Shown here: piece by piece, positions 43,173 through 52,731 of the stretch
Layout of the letters: the number at the start of each line of letters is the position of its first letter
Position numbering within the stretch: position 1 is the first letter of the stretch
DNA from: Albugo candida
Lineage: Eukaryota > Oomycota > Peronosporomycetes > Albuginales
Direction of reading: 5' to 3'
DNA: 64,000 bases
Assembly (NCBI GenBank): GCA_040437565.1
Contig: JBDOQK010000006.1
Coordinates: forward strand, 124,001-188,000
Translations under genes and position numbers: made by a program
Notes under the pieces: model-generated
The model's database searches: none
What the model was told of the DNA's origin: nothing
Seen by the model: only the letters and a program-made list of their open reading frames with translations

Positions 43173-44675
43173 ATGGACAAATCGCATTCTTCGTCCGTGA
43201 GAAAACGCCAGCGGACAAAAACCTCGGATGAAACGAAAGACGAGAAAATAAATGAACTGCTTGACGAAATTGGAGTAATCCGCAGTGCTGAAAAAAGAGC
43301 TAGCGTGATAAAACCAGCAATCATCGACTTGTTGAGTCCAGAGAGCGCGGGAAAGGATGCATCAAGACAAAGTCACAAAGCCAAGCATTTTAGTACACTA
43401 CTTTCAAGCATGGATTTTGAAAGTCCGTCCAAAGCTACAAATTTGGGCAGCACGATTGATTTGACAACACCTGAAAACAAGGCTTGTGACCGCAAATCGT
43501 CAAAGCGTTTCTCGCCAGGGTCACCAGAACTAGAACTATTGTCACGTGTCGTAGCAACTGGAAGAAAAGGACGCGGCGAACAATTCGATGAACTAACGGA
43601 AAAACTTGAATGTCGAAATAAAGATGGTAAGAACATAATGGAGATCAAAGTATCATCCCCGCGAGCCCGTCGGAAGTGCTGTGTGATGACCAGATATATC
43701 AAAAAGTCGACTCCATGGGTTGCTATGGAGCAAAGCTTAAGCCAGTCTTGCGTTGGTGAAGCTATAAAGTCACTGATATCAAGTATGACGACTACCGCTC
43801 GGTCAACTCTATTTCAATTGCTCCCGTCTTTCGCTTGCACGGTACCGAATGTGATAATTTGGTCCCGACCTAGCATGTCTGTCCAGGTTCTGTGTATCTA
43901 CACCTCAGCCTACGAGTTTTTGCAGCTTTTGTCGGACAAAGGCTATAATGGACTTTCACAGTATCTACAAGCAGCTATAAAAGAGTGCTGGGGTTCTAAA
44001 GATACAGGCTGCGTTGCCACAAGCTCGAGAGTTTTTTGGATTGTAGAGAAGCTTGATGAAGCCCTTTTGCACCACAATAAAGCATGTGAAACTTCTAAAC
44101 GATCGGAATTAGCACGCAGCAGTCACGAAAGAAAGTCGCAGATTGCGTCTCAAGATATCTTCGAGATCACATTTCAATTATTCGAAGACTTTAGAGTTCA
44201 TGTCAAGGTAACCTCATGCACGAGATTGGTGTAGGCGTCGGATATTTCTGATCCTTTGCTCATTTTTGTGTAGCAAACTTGTGACGAACAAGACTCTATT
44301 GCATACATAGAGCTGATCACTCGAGAAGTTGGAAAACCATGCCGAAAAATGATCGAGCATGATTTGCAGGAGCTATTAGAAGCTATTCCTCGTCTGAACG
44401 CCATTAGAGTGCTCTCTGACGGAAACACAGCAAATATGTTTGCGAATGCTTGGCTTCGAATGCTTCTTTTAATACCGGGAGTCAGCGAGGAGAAAGCACA
44501 GTCGATTTTAGATCATTATCCAACCTTTACATCACTGTATGGAGCATATCGAAATCCATCTCAAAGCCGAGAAGAAAAACAGAACTTACTAGCTTATAAT
44601 GTAAGTGGTGGAAAGATCGAGCGAGCTTTATCCGTCAAGATATTTGATATCTTTGGATCAGTCGACTCAAAGTGA
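43173..44675 (+). CDS. EME1: EME1-like crossover junction endonuclease subunit
   Basis: EME1/Mms4 is the non-catalytic partner of MUS81, cutting branched and Holliday-type DNA in recombination repair. The start ATG at 43173 gives MDKSHSSSVRKRQR. The exons are 43173-44207 and 44274-44675 (1437 nt, 478 residues), with a 66-nt intron. The N-terminal 150 residues are charged and low-complexity. The middle is a degenerate ERCC4-type fold (VPNVIIWSRP, IYTSAYEFLQLL) without the ERKxxxD motif expected of MUS81. The C-terminus has a helix-hairpin-helix: AWLRMLLLIPGVSEEKAQSI, then YPTFTSLYGAYRN. The absent catalytic motif is why I prefer EME1. A second small intron near 43625 cannot be excluded. XPF-family relatives are the alternative. 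Confidence 0.65.
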
Positions 44676-44853
44676 CAAGCTTTACACATCGAAGGAAGCA
44701 ATCGACTCATCTGCAATCAGATTGTACTAAAATGTTAGAAAATCGACTTGGAGCAATTCATCTTCCGTGCTGATTTTGAACCCAGGCTTTGCGAGCGTCT
44801 CCTGAGTTATTTACACTGTATTAAATTACTTATACGCGATAATGTATCGCAAA

Positions 44854-45783
44854 TCAGAGGCTCTGATGCGACAGATTCAATCTGCACTGGTTTGAAAAGT
44901 TATCGTGACCTCTATAGGTGTGCTCATTTCGATTTCTTGACCTAGACCTTGATCTGGAAAACCGAAATTCGTCCCTGCAGTGTTTTTCATGAAAGCTGCG
45001 TGGTCGGAATGCTAGATCTGTGCGCCGGCGATATGTGGAGGTAAAGGACCGACAATGGCTTCGAGAATAGCGCTCATGATTCGTGTCCGCATGTGGACTA
45101 TGTTTCATATAAGCGGGATAGAATGTCGACCCTGGATCTGCATTGCCATTTTCAGGTGCCCCAACGTCCCAATTGGATTTTCTATTTTTCTTACGCTCCA
45201 AACGCATTCGCTCTGAAATGGTCAAAGATACGACCGATAAGTCTTCAGTGACTTCTGCCTTTTCGACTCTGACAATTCTTGCGGGCTCGAACACCTCCAC
45301 ACCAATCTTTTCAGTGTCATTAGCCTTGAATCCAGCTTGTTCATTAGCTTCAGACGTCGCACATGCAGCCACCTTTGGAATTTCTTTCGATAATTCCTCT
45401 TGTTTATGCGATCTGGGTACAAAAATATTGTCCACAGATGGAGTGATGATGGAAGCATTGGAACTGCAAGCTTTAATGGAATTGTCAGTATGAGGGCTCT
45501 GTACTTTGACTTGATTCGATATCGCATGCACTTTTCTTCCTTGTTCTTGTTGTCGCCACAATAGAATCCATCGCTTTTTTGGTGCCAATTTTGTGAGACA
45601 TTCAGCAGAACCCGTCATTTCTACAACTTTTGCAGTACATTGATGCGGAGATTTGAGCTCTTCCTTTTGCTCATGATTCGGATGTAGTGACGATGCGAGT
45701 GTTGTTGCTTCTCTGGGTACCATTGCTACTGCGGCCGCCATTTTGATTTGACACCGCTGAATAATGAGAGCCAGTAAAAGCAT
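44854..45783 (-). CDS. Arg/Ser-rich protein, function unknown
   Basis: A single open frame of 309 residues; the start could instead be the Met at residue 15 (MAAAVAMVPRE). There is no recognised domain. The C-terminal third is rich in Arg, Ser, His and Tyr (FRFSRSRSRSRNRNEHTYRG). It is preceded by ERMRLERKKNRKSNWDVGAP, a style common in nuclear splicing-related proteins. RS dipeptides suggest SR-kinase phosphorylation and nuclear speckle location, but this is inference. It is divergent from the LRR gene with only 56 bp between starts, and convergent with the EME1-like gene (178 bp between stops). Confidence 0.6.
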   Translation of the reverse strand: MLLLALIIQRCQIKMAAAVAMVPREATTLASSLHPNHEQKEELKSPHQCTAKVVEMTGSAECLTKLAPKKRWILLWRQQEQGRKVHAISNQVKVQSPHTDNSIKACSSNASIITPSVDNIFVPRSHKQEELSKEIPKVAACATSEANEQAGFKANDTEKIGVEVFEPARIVRVEKAEVTEDLSVVSLTISERMRLERKKNRKSNWDVGAPENGNADPGSTFYPAYMKHSPHADTNHERYSRSHCRSFTSTYRRRTDLAFRPRSFHEKHCRDEFRFSRSRSRSRNRNEHTYRGHDNFSNQCRLNLSHQSL

Positions 45784-45839
45784 GAATTCCGGTACATCAT
45801 ACTTACTTACGATATATCAAGAGGTAGGAGGGATGAAGT
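45784..45839. promoter_or_regulatory. 56-bp shared divergent promoter
   Basis: Only 56 bp separate the outermost possible starts of the Arg/Ser-rich gene and the LRR gene. If the later Met codons are used the spacing is about 130 bp. Both must share promoter sequence. Confidence 0.4.
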
Positions 45840-47585
45840 GTGTTAAAGTACGGACGCAAGTGCCAGCGCATCATGCCAGCAGGTATTATAAAGCATGCTG
45901 ATTACGATATACTTTATCGGCAAATTGAACAGTGTTCTACACGGATTGAATGTCTCAGAAAAGACTATGAGGAAGCTCTTGACTCCCTTGAAACTGCTAT
46001 GCAAGTTTTGATCAAGAAGACCAGAAAGAAAGAATGGAGTGTTCCTAAAGCTCGTAAAGACATGATAATTCAGTGGTTTCAACTGTTTTTGCACGTATCA
46101 GATTTACGCATTGAGATTCGTCGCGGCGAGGTTCGACATAAAACCACGCGTGACTTGAAACAATTCTCTTGCCAGCACAAAACCGGTCGATCTGAAGCTT
46201 CTCATTCGGGTCTCAGCATTGACGATGTGAATGTTCTGTATCAGAAACTAGATCGATCTTTAAAGGATCATCGTGTGCGCACTCGCCTGGAATGTCTATT
46301 TCTACAAATTGACTTGTTGGATAGAGATCAAATTGGAACTTTGGATTCAAGACTAAGAGAATGTCTATCTACTTTTGAGTCATGCATAGGCAAATACCAC
46401 AAAATTGAGATCATACGAAACGATCCCCATGATAAACTTATTGTCTTTGCTGATAGAAATGGTGCAAGCACAGATGAATACAGTGTCTATAGAACATGTT
46501 TTGATCCCTCCAGTTGTTTGTGCCCAGCTTCCGATTTTGAGCCATGGAAAGATTTCCAATTCACTATTGTCGAAGTTTCTCCTGATAGGACTAACGAAGA
46601 TGGGCAATTGAATGGCGGGCGCTGCTACAACGCGACAGAAGCGCCACTGAATGTTGGCCTGAATGAATTAAAAAGGCGTTATGGCTTTGAGATATTAGAA
46701 AACACTGCGGAATGCTATCAAATGTGTCGGGCTACGGCTCATGTGGAAACAAAAAGAGTCGGTATTGATCCATTGTTATCAGCTAATCACCCAGATCAAG
46801 CTCTGAGATATTTCCGATCGAGGGTTCAGAGTAGCAACTCACCAGAATGCGAACATTTCCAATTTATCCTTAGCAACATGCAGGACAATTCTTTGCACAT
46901 TCATCTAGGAGGATATTATTTGAAGAGCATGGCCGAAACAATCGATATTTTTTTGGATACGGTTGAGCATTTTGACATTCGCATCACTGGCATAGACGTG
47001 TCTAATACTATTCTTGATAATGCATCTACGAGAAGTATATGTCGTATGTGTAAAATGAGAGCTTCTCGTCATCACAGCCTCACATTGAAGATGCGTGGAT
47101 TGACCCTTGACTCTTTTGACAACCTCCTGTGTCTTTTAGATGCAATATCTATGGCTTCGTCTGGACAGTGGCTCAAGATCCATCAGCTGGATTTGTCCTA
47201 CAACAATTTCATTTTTAGTAATAGAATGTCCTCACTAAATTGGTTGCAACAGCTTCCTAGGCAATTTCCGGCCTTGGAAGAACTTATTCTGGTGTCTTGC
47301 TTTCCAGCTCCATTATGGGCAATTCAGCATCAAAATGAAGAGGAAGTCTTTGTAGCGCTTTTGACTTGCCGACAATTTCCTCGACTTGTAAAAATCGATT
47401 ATAGCTGCAATTGGGTGTCATCTGCCATACTGCACATATTTTTTACACTTTGTGAATTACGACAATTGACGCTGGATAATCTCAAATTTGGCTCTAGTTC
47501 CCTTACCTCAGAGGAAATTCTACAGCGTCATGAATTCGCATCAGATAGGCAGAGCGTCCCGGATATGGCGAGCTGGATACTCTGA
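45840..47585 (+). CDS. Leucine-rich repeat protein, unknown
   Basis: An open frame of 581 residues without introns; MPAGIIKHADYDILYRQ (residue 12) is a possible alternative start. Residues ~20-90 are predicted coiled coil (YRQIEQCSTRIECLRKDYEE). The middle is not recognised. From about residue 360 there are irregular leucine-rich repeats: FDIRITGIDVSNTIL, LTLKMRGLTLDSFDNLL, IHQLDLSYNNFIF, FPALEELILVSC, FPRLVKIDYSCNWV and LRQLTLDNLKFG. These fit the RNI-like, cytosolic LRR class used as protein-binding scaffolds. No signal peptide, kinase or NB-ARC part is present. Confidence 0.65.
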   Translation: MLKYGRKCQRIMPAGIIKHADYDILYRQIEQCSTRIECLRKDYEEALDSLETAMQVLIKKTRKKEWSVPKARKDMIIQWFQLFLHVSDLRIEIRRGEVRHKTTRDLKQFSCQHKTGRSEASHSGLSIDDVNVLYQKLDRSLKDHRVRTRLECLFLQIDLLDRDQIGTLDSRLRECLSTFESCIGKYHKIEIIRNDPHDKLIVFADRNGASTDEYSVYRTCFDPSSCLCPASDFEPWKDFQFTIVEVSPDRTNEDGQLNGGRCYNATEAPLNVGLNELKRRYGFEILENTAECYQMCRATAHVETKRVGIDPLLSANHPDQALRYFRSRVQSSNSPECEHFQFILSNMQDNSLHIHLGGYYLKSMAETIDIFLDTVEHFDIRITGIDVSNTILDNASTRSICRMCKMRASRHHSLTLKMRGLTLDSFDNLLCLLDAISMASSGQWLKIHQLDLSYNNFIFSNRMSSLNWLQQLPRQFPALEELILVSCFPAPLWAIQHQNEEEVFVALLTCRQFPRLVKIDYSCNWVSSAILHIFFTLCELRQLTLDNLKFGSSSLTSEEILQRHEFASDRQSVPDMASWIL

Positions 47586-47935
47586 AACTCTTTGGCATAA
47601 GCAAAGGTCTTAGAGCATAAAAAGAGAAGTTTTTCTTCGGAAGTATTGGGATGCTGCGATTCGTTTATTTGGTGATCCTCAGATTGTGATTGAAATTTTC
47701 GACCAGAATAAAACTTGAAGAGCAATTCTCAGCACTATCGCTCGCACAGAATTTCACTTCGATAGCTTGCTCATAGAAGTTGAGCTCGTAGAGACAAGCC
47801 TAATTTAATTGCTGCATATAGGAAGCCCTTCTTCTCCGATAAGTCGAACCGTAAAGTAGGACATACTGTGACAAGGGTACAAATGCTTCGAAAAATCGAT
47901 AAATTAGCGGTGGTAAAAAACAATTTTCGTCCAAC
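47586..47935. other. Intergenic, no gene seen
   Basis: 350 bp between two genes on the same strand. It presumably contains the 3' UTR of the LRR gene and the promoter of the oligopeptidase gene. No motif was recognised. Confidence 0.45.
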
Positions 47936-50149
47936 ATGAGCAAAATAAGTCTAGTTGCCACAGCTGGAATCGGTGCTGTAACGGTAGCATCGCTTCTTCT
48001 GGTGAGAAGAAGAGCCTTCCTGTATTCGACGAAAAATCGATTGGTCACGGCACCGAAATTGAAAAAGCGTTCTCATATGGTTCCATTCGGCAAAATCTGT
48101 GGGCAAAACCGCGGTCCAAACCCAATGGATCCCCCGATCTATCTAGAGGATCCTTACCATTACGTAAGGGACGAGTCAAGGTGTAATAAGGAAATCCTCG
48201 ACCATTTACGTGCAGAGAATGCGTATACGGAATCAAAATTGCAGCATTTGAAACCTTTGCAAACGAAAATCTATGAAGAAATCCTGTCGCATGTGCAAGA
48301 AACTGACGAGGATTACCCATACCCTCATGGTCCATATTTGTACTACTACAGAACGGTTAAAGGTAGTTCCTACTCAATTTATTGTCGCAAACCAAGATCA
48401 GGATCTGGCCAAGAAGAGATATTACTTGATCAGAATGAACTTGCACGAGGCAAAGAGTATACGGTGGTAAGAAATATAAAAATCAGTCCGGATCACAAAT
48501 TTCTGGCTTATCTCGTCGACTTCACGGGCAATGAAGTATACACTGGTCAGATCAAAGACTTGTCTACCGGCCAACTTCTTCCAGATCGGCTTGAGAAGAT
48601 AGATTCACTTAGCTGGGGAACGACATCGTCAGTCCTTTTCTACTCAACCACAGATGAGACACTCCGTAGTGACAAGGTCTGGCGATACAATATCGGTCAA
48701 ATGGAAGCCGGGAAGCAAAACATATATAGTGATGACGATGCGCTATACACCGTTTCATTTTGCAAATCAAGAAGTTCAAAGTATCTGTTCATAGAGTCTG
48801 TGAGCAAAGAAACGTCTGAATGCTCAATCCTCTCGCTAGAACAAGCTGATGGAAAGCCTCAGGTGGTCGAGAAACGAAAGGAAGGACTTATGTACACCGT
48901 CACCCATCAAGATCAGTACTTGTACATTGTTACCAACAAGGATCAAGCAACAAACTACAAACTGATGCGCACATCAGTTTCACAGCTGTCGCAGGACCAC
49001 TGGCAAGATGTTTTTCCGTACGATGAAAATGTGAAGCTTGAATATGTCGATTCATTCAAAAACTTCTTCGTTCTATGTGGTCGTCAGCACGGTTTGACTC
49101 AGCTTTGGATTGTGAAGCATGAGTTGGATCTTGCATCTCACGGAACAAAGTATAAACGACAACGCATCACATTTACCGAACCTATCTATACTGTCTCAAG
49201 TAGCGTTAATCGGGAATATGATGCAGCCAAATACCGCTTCACATATTCCTCGATGACAACACCTGAAACCACGTACGATTACGATGTGGAAAGTAACGAG
49301 CACATGCTTTTGAAAGAGCGTTTCGTACCAAATTATGATCGCTCATTATACAAATCGGAGCGTATCATCGCAAAGGCAAGTGATGGAGTCGAAGTGCCTA
49401 TATCAGTGTTATACCGCAAAGATATGCGTACTGGTGATCGCCAACCATTGCATCTGTACGGATACGGGTCTTATGAAATTTCTATAGACCCTGAATTCTC
49501 CGCATCCCTTCTACCTTTATTGGATCGTGGAATCATATACGCTATTGCGCATGTTCGCGGTGGTGGTGAAATGGGCCGTTCTTGGTATAATGATGGCAAG
49601 TTTCTTCACAAGCGCAATACGTTTACCGATTTCATAACATGTGCTGAAACTCTGGTCAAAATTGGGATGACGAGTAGCAGCAAGATGTCTTGCGAAGGAA
49701 GAAGCGCAGGAGGCTTGCTCATTGGTGCGGTTCTTAACCTGCGGCCTGATATCTTCACGGCTGCATTAGCTGGGGTTCCCTTCGTCGATGTCATGAACAC
49801 AATGAGTGATCCAACAATTCCGCTTACCGTTCAAGAATGGCAAGAATGGGGTAATCCGAATGAGACCAAATATTTCGACTACATGCGGAGTTACTCCCCA
49901 TACGACAATATCAAAGCGCAAGCGTATCCGAATATCATAATTACAAGCGGCCTCTACGATCCCCGCGTCATGTACTGGGAGCCAACAAAGTATGTGACAA
50001 AGCTTCGTGCGCTCAAAAGTGACCACAATGAAGTCTTCTTAAAGATGGATCTGGAATCGGGTCACTTTAGTGCCAGTGATCGATACCGAGCCATCAAGGA
50101 ACGAGCTTTTGAGTATGCGTTCATACTCGAACAGCTAAAATGCGTTTAA
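47936..50149 (+). CDS. Oligopeptidase B (S9A serine peptidase)
   Basis: Oligopeptidase B cleaves small peptides after Arg or Lys. The frame is intact at 737 residues with no introns. Residues ~6-24 form a hydrophobic N-terminal segment (ISLVATAGIGAVTVASLLLV) followed by RRR, so the protein is probably anchored or sent to an organelle; bacterial and trypanosome enzymes lack this. The beta-propeller region starts at DPYHYVRDESRCNKEI and includes HGPYLYYYRTVKG and ISPDHKFLAYLVD. The catalytic domain has LYGYGSYE, AHVRGGGEMGRSWY, nucleophile Ser590 in CEGRSAGGLL, Asp675 in GLYDPRV and His710 in LESGHF. The QEWGNPNE block is typical of the OPB family. In pathogens such enzymes are often virulence-associated, but here this is only inference. 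Confidence 0.94.
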   Translation: MSKISLVATAGIGAVTVASLLLVRRRAFLYSTKNRLVTAPKLKKRSHMVPFGKICGQNRGPNPMDPPIYLEDPYHYVRDESRCNKEILDHLRAENAYTESKLQHLKPLQTKIYEEILSHVQETDEDYPYPHGPYLYYYRTVKGSSYSIYCRKPRSGSGQEEILLDQNELARGKEYTVVRNIKISPDHKFLAYLVDFTGNEVYTGQIKDLSTGQLLPDRLEKIDSLSWGTTSSVLFYSTTDETLRSDKVWRYNIGQMEAGKQNIYSDDDALYTVSFCKSRSSKYLFIESVSKETSECSILSLEQADGKPQVVEKRKEGLMYTVTHQDQYLYIVTNKDQATNYKLMRTSVSQLSQDHWQDVFPYDENVKLEYVDSFKNFFVLCGRQHGLTQLWIVKHELDLASHGTKYKRQRITFTEPIYTVSSSVNREYDAAKYRFTYSSMTTPETTYDYDVESNEHMLLKERFVPNYDRSLYKSERIIAKASDGVEVPISVLYRKDMRTGDRQPLHLYGYGSYEISIDPEFSASLLPLLDRGIIYAIAHVRGGGEMGRSWYNDGKFLHKRNTFTDFITCAETLVKIGMTSSSKMSCEGRSAGGLLIGAVLNLRPDIFTAALAGVPFVDVMNTMSDPTIPLTVQEWQEWGNPNETKYFDYMRSYSPYDNIKAQAYPNIIITSGLYDPRVMYWEPTKYVTKLRALKSDHNEVFLKMDLESGHFSASDRYRAIKERAFEYAFILEQLKCV

Positions 50150-51306
50150 TTGGAAAGAAAAGGTAAAGAATTACACTAATAATTCTTTTAGCAGCTTAAT
50201 TGCATCAATTCACATTCAATTCAGTGCATACTGCTTATGTCTTGAAATGTCGTGTCGCCTGAATGACTCATTTGTATAGATTCACCTCGATCCCGGGGCA
50301 TCCGTGTAAGATGATTGTAAATTTTGCTTAAGTTCGACCAGATTATGAATGTCAAAAGTGCGAATTTGCATCAAAGAGCATGTCGAGAAAAAGTTACCTA
50401 ATGACGATAGATGCAAGGTTAGGCGTTGGATCTCCCACTCGAATGCAACCCATATGAATGCTGTATTTGAATTCGATGAGCGAACAAGGTCAAACGATAT
50501 CAATACAAGTATCGTAGCGAGCATTCGAGTGGAAGATGCGAAGCCTAACTCGGCAGTATTTATCCGTTTAACTTAACGTGGTTTCATTACAAAGGCGAAG
50601 TTTGTCGACGTACTCGAGTAATTTATGATGCCGTGGCTTCCGATACGATAATTAGATTTTAGCTTCATAAAGCCTCTTCTGCGTAGAACTCTCAGTCATG
50701 CCGAGTTCGACTTCTGGATTTCATTTTTTCATTACAGGGCAAAGCAGGATTATGTGGTAGAGATTGAGCGATACAATCGAATCGGCACTGCTTTGTAGCA
50801 AGTTCTTCAGCCATTTCGAGCTTCAGTTTCTTTGACAGCGCGCAAAAAGCTGTATGAAAAAAACAGTCCGCATCTCTCTTCTGCCCCAACCTCTCACGTG
50901 ATCTAAAAGCTCTACAGATAAGCAAGAATTTTCATTCTCGTGTTATCGAGAGACAAGTACACATGTTGCATGTGCTTGGCCATCCGCACGTGTTAAGTAT
51001 GTAGTAATTCAACTACTGGAGCAAGACATGCGGAAGCAAAATGTGGCGGTGCACGATTAGAAGGTCATTTCGTGGTAGCTTTTTCCAAAGTGGAGATTTG
51101 AGTTGGCTCAAACGTAATTTAGCATAATGAAAGGGAAACTGATAAAGTCTTCTTTGATACTTTGCAGTATTTTTCGAGTGGAAGATGAGAAGTCTTGATT
51201 CGGAAATATTGACAAGAAAGCCAGTAATGAAGAATTCGACTGCATATCACGAGACCACATCGGCGTAAAATTACTTTTATCGTTTCCTGACACCCAGACA
51301 AGTTAC
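50150..51306. other. Intergenic, no gene recognised
   Basis: 1.16 kb with only short frames. The minus-strand frame at 50692-50925 (77 codons, CFFHTAFCALSKKLKLEMAE) and the plus-strand frame at 50349-50576 have some coding look but no recognised family. They are too weak to call. Confidence 0.4.
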
Positions 51307-52731
51307 TTAAGATATCTGCAGTGCATTTCCAGTATCAGCTTTACGAGATGGTCGTGTTCTGTTTGAATTTTGAGCACCATTCCGTATTGACTGCGTGAAT
51401 AACCCTAGCTCACCTTTAAATGCATCTCGCTCTAGTGGTTGACTCTCCCATAATAATTCAGTGCACATCTTTACTGCCAGTGATATGTTAAACCGATTCA
51501 AGTAAAAATACTGTAGAGCAATGTCATCAGTTACTGGAGAACATGATTCACTCTTTAACACTTTTCGTATCTCGCCTCTGGAGGTGCAGAGTTCAATTGT
51601 TGCTTGATGCGCATAATACCTGAGTACCAAACATCGCACGTGACCCATACTTGTGGGGCCTTTATGAAAAATTTTGACAATGTTACCAATAGAAAAGCGG
51701 ATGAGATCAACAAGTCCGCGGTAGTGTAGCAGATTTCCTGCATGAAGGGTGAGTACATTGGGACACCACACTTGGATTAGGCTATGTTCCATAGCGGAAG
51801 AAGCCTGCTTGGCTGAAGACGATAAACACTTTTCGCCATTTTTTGGAAGCAAACAGGTTTTTGAGTGCGGTGTAGAAGTGTCGTCTTTCTTTCCGACCAA
51901 GTCAGGAATTGATGCTTGATACTCTTCACCTGTGCGTGTGTAAACTTCTTCTAAATCTGGAAGACCTTGTATGGGCTCGAGAGCATTTTTATTTGTTGCT
52001 CGATTTGGGTAGTACATATATCGGCATACAAAGTACGTTTTTCCTTTCTCCCGAAATCCTCTATCAATTTCACTTTTGATTGTTTCATACTCGGCGGGAG
52101 AGACTATGTAACAAGACCCAATGACTGCGTCAAGACAGTTTTTATCTTTGTGAGGGGACAGAAATACTTCATTTTCTAATATGCCTCCTTCGATAGTCTC
52201 GCGTACTTCTTTTTTAATGTCCTTCGGCTTATAATACCACTGTGCAAGAAATGACCCTGGCTTCCGCCTATCGGATGGTAGTTTGACGGAATTTACTAGC
52301 GCTACGTAGTGCTCATTTGGTATTCCTGAATCCAACAAAACGCAATCTCCAGTTTTCAAATCCACGTATTGCCAAACCTCCCCTTGGTCGCTTGTGGAAT
52401 CATTTGCGCTATCCCGACTACTACTTCTTCGATTTGCTTGACTCTTTTCACCCTTCCATCCTCCCTCTCTTCCTTGAGATGATGATCTAATTGGAGAAGG
52501 GGGTAAGAAAGAATGTGTGCTCTTTTTTTCCGAAGATGCGGATTTTGCACACATTTGATTAGAAGTAGGTTCGGTGCTCTCTATTCCACTTTTTGTTCTT
52601 CGCCTTCTCTCAAAATTTACAGCTGCGGTCCTACGATCTTCTTGTGGCATTGGTATCCGCACAGAACTGTGAATAACGGAAAGCAAGGGATGGTGTTGAC
52701 ACCTGTTTTCTTTTTCAAGAATGAGGAACAC
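51307..52731 (-). CDS. BAH-domain protein, probable chromatin factor
   Basis: An intact frame of 474 residues; MPQEDRRTAAV at residue 28 is an alternative start. The first 115 residues are Ser/Arg/Lys-rich and disordered. A BAH domain spans about 122-241: LKTGDCVLLDSGIPNEHYVA, then FLAQWYYKPKDI, ENEVFLSPHKD, IGSCYIVSPAEY and YFVCRYMYYP. BAH domains read histone or nucleosome surfaces in silencing and replication complexes. The C-terminal 180 residues are unusual, with VLRYYAHQATIELCTSRG and DIALQYFYLNRFNISLAV. The last resembles the helical 'AL..LH...YN...A' start of SANT/ELM2 regions, but this is weak. There is no PHD, AAA or bromo domain. Confidence 0.75.
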   Translation of the reverse strand: MFLILEKENRCQHHPLLSVIHSSVRIPMPQEDRRTAAVNFERRRRTKSGIESTEPTSNQMCAKSASSEKKSTHSFLPPSPIRSSSQGREGGWKGEKSQANRRSSSRDSANDSTSDQGEVWQYVDLKTGDCVLLDSGIPNEHYVALVNSVKLPSDRRKPGSFLAQWYYKPKDIKKEVRETIEGGILENEVFLSPHKDKNCLDAVIGSCYIVSPAEYETIKSEIDRGFREKGKTYFVCRYMYYPNRATNKNALEPIQGLPDLEEVYTRTGEEYQASIPDLVGKKDDTSTPHSKTCLLPKNGEKCLSSSAKQASSAMEHSLIQVWCPNVLTLHAGNLLHYRGLVDLIRFSIGNIVKIFHKGPTSMGHVRCLVLRYYAHQATIELCTSRGEIRKVLKSESCSPVTDDIALQYFYLNRFNISLAVKMCTELLWESQPLERDAFKGELGLFTQSIRNGAQNSNRTRPSRKADTGNALQIS

